A stretch of 8,072 bases of DNA from Rudanella sp. (GTDB lineage Bacteria > Bacteroidota > Bacteroidia > Cytophagales > Spirosomataceae): assembly GCA_026785985.1 (NCBI GenBank), contig JAJAYX010000291.1, positions 1-8,072 of the forward strand. The letters run 5' to 3'. Shown here piece by piece: positions 5,783 to 8,072 of the stretch. How positions within the stretch are numbered: the stretch's first letter is position 1; each line of letters begins with the position of its first letter. The translations under genes and the position numbers were made by a program. The notes below the pieces were generated by a model. The model searched no databases. It saw only the letters and a program-made list of their open reading frames with translations, and was not told where the DNA came from.

Positions 5783-8067
5783 ATGCACCGGCAGGCAGCC
5801 TGATTACGCCCATCGCCTGGCAGCCCGAATCAGACAACTTGCGGAAATTCTTACAGACGGGTAACACCCAAACCATGAGCGTTGCCCTAACCGGCAGCAA
5901 CGATGCCGGAAACTTCCGGCTGGCGCACACCTACCTCAGCCAAAAAGGGATTGTCCCTAATACCGACCTGAAACGCTACACAACCTCGTTCAGTGGCGGA
6001 TATAACTTCAGCCCAAAGCTCTCGGCAAATGCCTTTGTCAGTTACGTGAAAGGCGAAAGTGGAAACCGCCCTTCGATCAGCTACGGTACCGAAAGTCTCA
6101 TGTATCTCTTCAACTGCTGGTTGCCCCCGTCGGTACAGCTTGAGCCCATGAAAAACTACTGGATGCCAGGAGCCGAAGGAACCCGTCAGGCTGGCTGGAA
6201 CTACAATTACCACGACAATCCCTACTTCACGGTGTTTGAAAATACCAACGGGCAGTTGTACGACCGTATCATTGGCAACGTATCGCTCAAATACGACTTC
6301 ACCAACTGGCTGAGTTTGCAACTCCGCACGGCGACGGACTACACCAGCGAAAAACGCGAGTATCGCCGGGCATTCAGCACCCAGCGCTTCCCGTTTGGGC
6401 AATTCCGCGATGCCCGAATTATTACAGAAGAACTGAATACCGATTTCCTCTTCACGGCCAATAAAGAGATCAATCAGAACTGGACAATCTCCGGCACCTT
6501 CGGGGGTAACCAACTCCGGCAGAAGTCTGATTTCCTGGAGAACAACGCGGGCCAATTGAATATACCAGGTATTTATAACCTGACCAACTCCCGGGTGCCG
6601 TTGCAAACGTCGCAGAGCATCGTCAAGAAAAGTGCCAACTCAATCTATGGTTCGGCCCAGGTAGCGTTCCGTAACTACCTGTTCCTGGAGTTGACGGCCC
6701 GCAACGACTGGTCAAGCGCATTGACGCTGCCAACCTACGCCCGCGCTTTTGGTACTCAGGATAACTCCTACTTCTACCCGTCGGCGGCCCTGAGCGCAGT
6801 CTTCAGCGATATGTTTACCCTGCCAAGGGCGATCTCATTCCTGAAAGGCCGGATCAATTTTGCGTCGGTAGGTAACGATACCGATGCCTTTACGTTTACG
6901 CAGGCCTATAACCCCAGCGACCCGTTCGGAACCAGCCAGGTTTATGGTGAAACCGACCGATTGGCTAACTTCAACCTGAAGCCTGAAATCAGTAGTTCGT
7001 TTGAAGCCGGGTTAGAAATGAAGTTTTTTAAGCGCCGAATTGGTCTTGATGTAACCTACTACCATACCAATACCCGCAACCAGATTCTGAACATTCCGCT
7101 GTCAATCACCAGTGGCTTTAACGCCCGGGCTATCAACGCCGGTTTGATTCGCAACACTGGCATCGAGGTGGCCCTGAATCTGGTGCCTGTCGAGTTGCCA
7201 AACAGCCTTCGCTGGGGTGTCGATGTCAACTTCTCGGCCAACCGCAGCAAGGTGCTCGAACTATCGGATAACCTCCAGACGTTTGTGATGGGTTCGCGCC
7301 GGGTGAATATTGAAGCCCGCGTGGGCGAACGGATGGGCGACATCTACGGAACTGGCTTCGCCCGCGTGCAAAACACCGATCCTAAGCTTCCTTTCTACGA
7401 CCCAACCGGCCAGTCTGTGGGCCAGATGGTCTTTGCCAGCGGACGGCCCGTGCCGACGGCAAGCTTGGTGAAGTTAGGAAACTACAATCCAGATTTCCTG
7501 GTGGGGATCAATAACTCACTGAGCTATAAGAATCTGCGGTTGAGCTTCCTGTTCGACATCCGTCAGGGGGGCGTACTGTATTCTGAAACCCAGACTGTTG
7601 GCCGCGAGGGCGGTATCATTGTCGAAACCCTCGAAGGCCGCGCCAATGGCTACGACCTGAGTCTGCCCGGCAACGGGGTGATTGGACAGGGCGTGAAAGT
7701 CACCGCCACCAATGCCGATGGCAGCGGCACCTTCGCTCCGAACGATGTAAAACTGAACTCGCGCCAGTGGCATACGGCCTGGACGGCGGGCCGTTCGATT
7801 GACGAGGGGGTAATGTTCGATGCGTCATTCGCCAAACTGCGTGAGGTTCAGCTGGGCTTCACCATTCCAGACCGCATCTGGGGTCGCGTACCACTGCGGG
7901 GCGTAACATTCTCATTGGTTGGTCGTAACCTGGCCCTGTGGTCGAAGGTGCCACACGTTGATCCAGAAGCGCTGTCTTTCACCGGCGGCACGGCCCTGCC
8001 TGGCATTGAGTTCATGTCCATTCCATCGAGCCGCAGCTTTGGCTTCAACCTCGGTTTAAAACTTTAA
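5776..8067 (+). CDS. 3' part of SusC-like receptor: beta-barrel
   Basis: This frame continues the receptor from GAC at 5776 to TAA at 8065-8067 (763 residues); the first ATG within it is 5839. Its beginning has the familiar SusC early-barrel pattern (LRKFLQTGNTQTMSVALTG, then SQKGIVPNTDLKR). The rest alternates aromatic and polar residues as expected for outer-membrane strands. It ends in the usual way, with an FGFNLGLKL strand, though the last residue is leucine where phenylalanine is more common. On its own it has no signal peptide and would not reach the outer membrane. Only A residues follow the stop before the window ends. Confidence 0.85.
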   Translation, partial: DLNAPAGSLITPIAWQPESDNLRKFLQTGNTQTMSVALTGSNDAGNFRLAHTYLSQKGIVPNTDLKRYTTSFSGGYNFSPKLSANAFVSYVKGESGNRPSISYGTESLMYLFNCWLPPSVQLEPMKNYWMPGAEGTRQAGWNYNYHDNPYFTVFENTNGQLYDRIIGNVSLKYDFTNWLSLQLRTATDYTSEKREYRRAFSTQRFPFGQFRDARIITEELNTDFLFTANKEINQNWTISGTFGGNQLRQKSDFLENNAGQLNIPGIYNLTNSRVPLQTSQSIVKKSANSIYGSAQVAFRNYLFLELTARNDWSSALTLPTYARAFGTQDNSYFYPSAALSAVFSDMFTLPRAISFLKGRINFASVGNDTDAFTFTQAYNPSDPFGTSQVYGETDRLANFNLKPEISSSFEAGLEMKFFKRRIGLDVTYYHTNTRNQILNIPLSITSGFNARAINAGLIRNTGIEVALNLVPVELPNSLRWGVDVNFSANRSKVLELSDNLQTFVMGSRRVNIEARVGERMGDIYGTGFARVQNTDPKLPFYDPTGQSVGQMVFASGRPVPTASLVKLGNYNPDFLVGINNSLSYKNLRLSFLFDIRQGGVLYSETQTVGREGGIIVETLEGRANGYDLSLPGNGVIGQGVKVTATNADGSGTFAPNDVKLNSRQWHTAWTAGRSIDEGVMFDASFAKLREVQLGFTIPDRIWGRVPLRGVTFSLVGRNLALWSKVPHVDPEALSFTGGTALPGIEFMSIPSSRSFGFNLGLKL

Positions 8068-8072
8068 AAAAA

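Larger units (their letters stand above)
4730..8067 (+). pseudogene. SusC/RagA family TonB-linked outer-membrane receptor, whole gene interrupted by a frameshift
   Basis: Taken together, the two open frames make one SusC-type receptor: the TonB-energised outer-membrane pore that, with a SusD lipoprotein, imports glycans or peptides. Frame 2 ends at TGA 5780-5782, and family homology continues without a gap in frame 1 from about 5776. Adding one G to the six-G run at 5769-5774 restores a single reading frame of 1112 residues, a usual length for the family. No other stop or frameshift was seen in either part, so this is a recent lesion, a switchable tract, or a sequencing error rather than an old decayed gene. 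The substrate cannot be told from sequence. A susD gene is expected just past the right edge. Confidence 0.8.

Overview
The window looks like a chromosomal segment of a Bacteroidota bacterium, most likely order Cytophagales and close to Spirosoma. This rests on a SusC/RagA-type TonB-linked receptor, a -7 element of the Bacteroidota TAnnTTTG type ahead of it, start sites without recognisable Shine-Dalgarno sequences, and the protein flavour of the enzymes. The genus is an inference; no database search was possible.

Layout. Positions 1-375 hold no convincing gene: the stretch is AT-rich and carries a cluster of short direct and inverted repeats. Positions 376-2271 hold a two-gene minus-strand unit. 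Its first gene encodes a Tat-signalled protein of the Gfo/Idh/MocA superfamily that resembles a worn-down GH109 enzyme; 6 bp after it comes a YhhQ/QueT-type queuosine-precursor transporter. A divergent intergenic region (about 2272-2582) with an A/T-tract palindrome separates this unit from a plus-strand pterin cluster: 6-pyruvoyl-tetrahydropterin synthase family (2583-3002), GTP cyclohydrolase I folE (2962-3705, overlapping) and a short-chain dehydrogenase (3768-4469). A strong hairpin plus T-tract sits in the folE-SDR gap and touches the SDR start codon; a classical intrinsic terminator follows the SDR at 4578-4615. From 4730 to 8067 lies a SusC/RagA receptor gene broken by a one-base frameshift in a G6 tract (5769-5774). 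Its usual susD partner would lie beyond the right edge.

How the genes may work together. FolE turns GTP into 7,8-dihydroneopterin triphosphate, which the PTPS-family enzyme converts further. The nearby YhhQ-like transporter suggests queuosine. However, the PTPS enzyme carries the eukaryote-like C-x5-HGH active-site spacing rather than the C-x3-HGH of QueD, and an SDR closes the cluster. This is the same set of enzyme families (GTPCH I, PTPS, SDR) used to make tetrahydrobiopterin. The SDR is odd: valine occupies the position of the catalytic tyrosine. The points most worth following are this pterin cluster with its atypical SDR, the apparent GH109 pseudoenzyme joined to the transporter, the hairpin at the SDR start codon, and the G-tract frameshift in susC.
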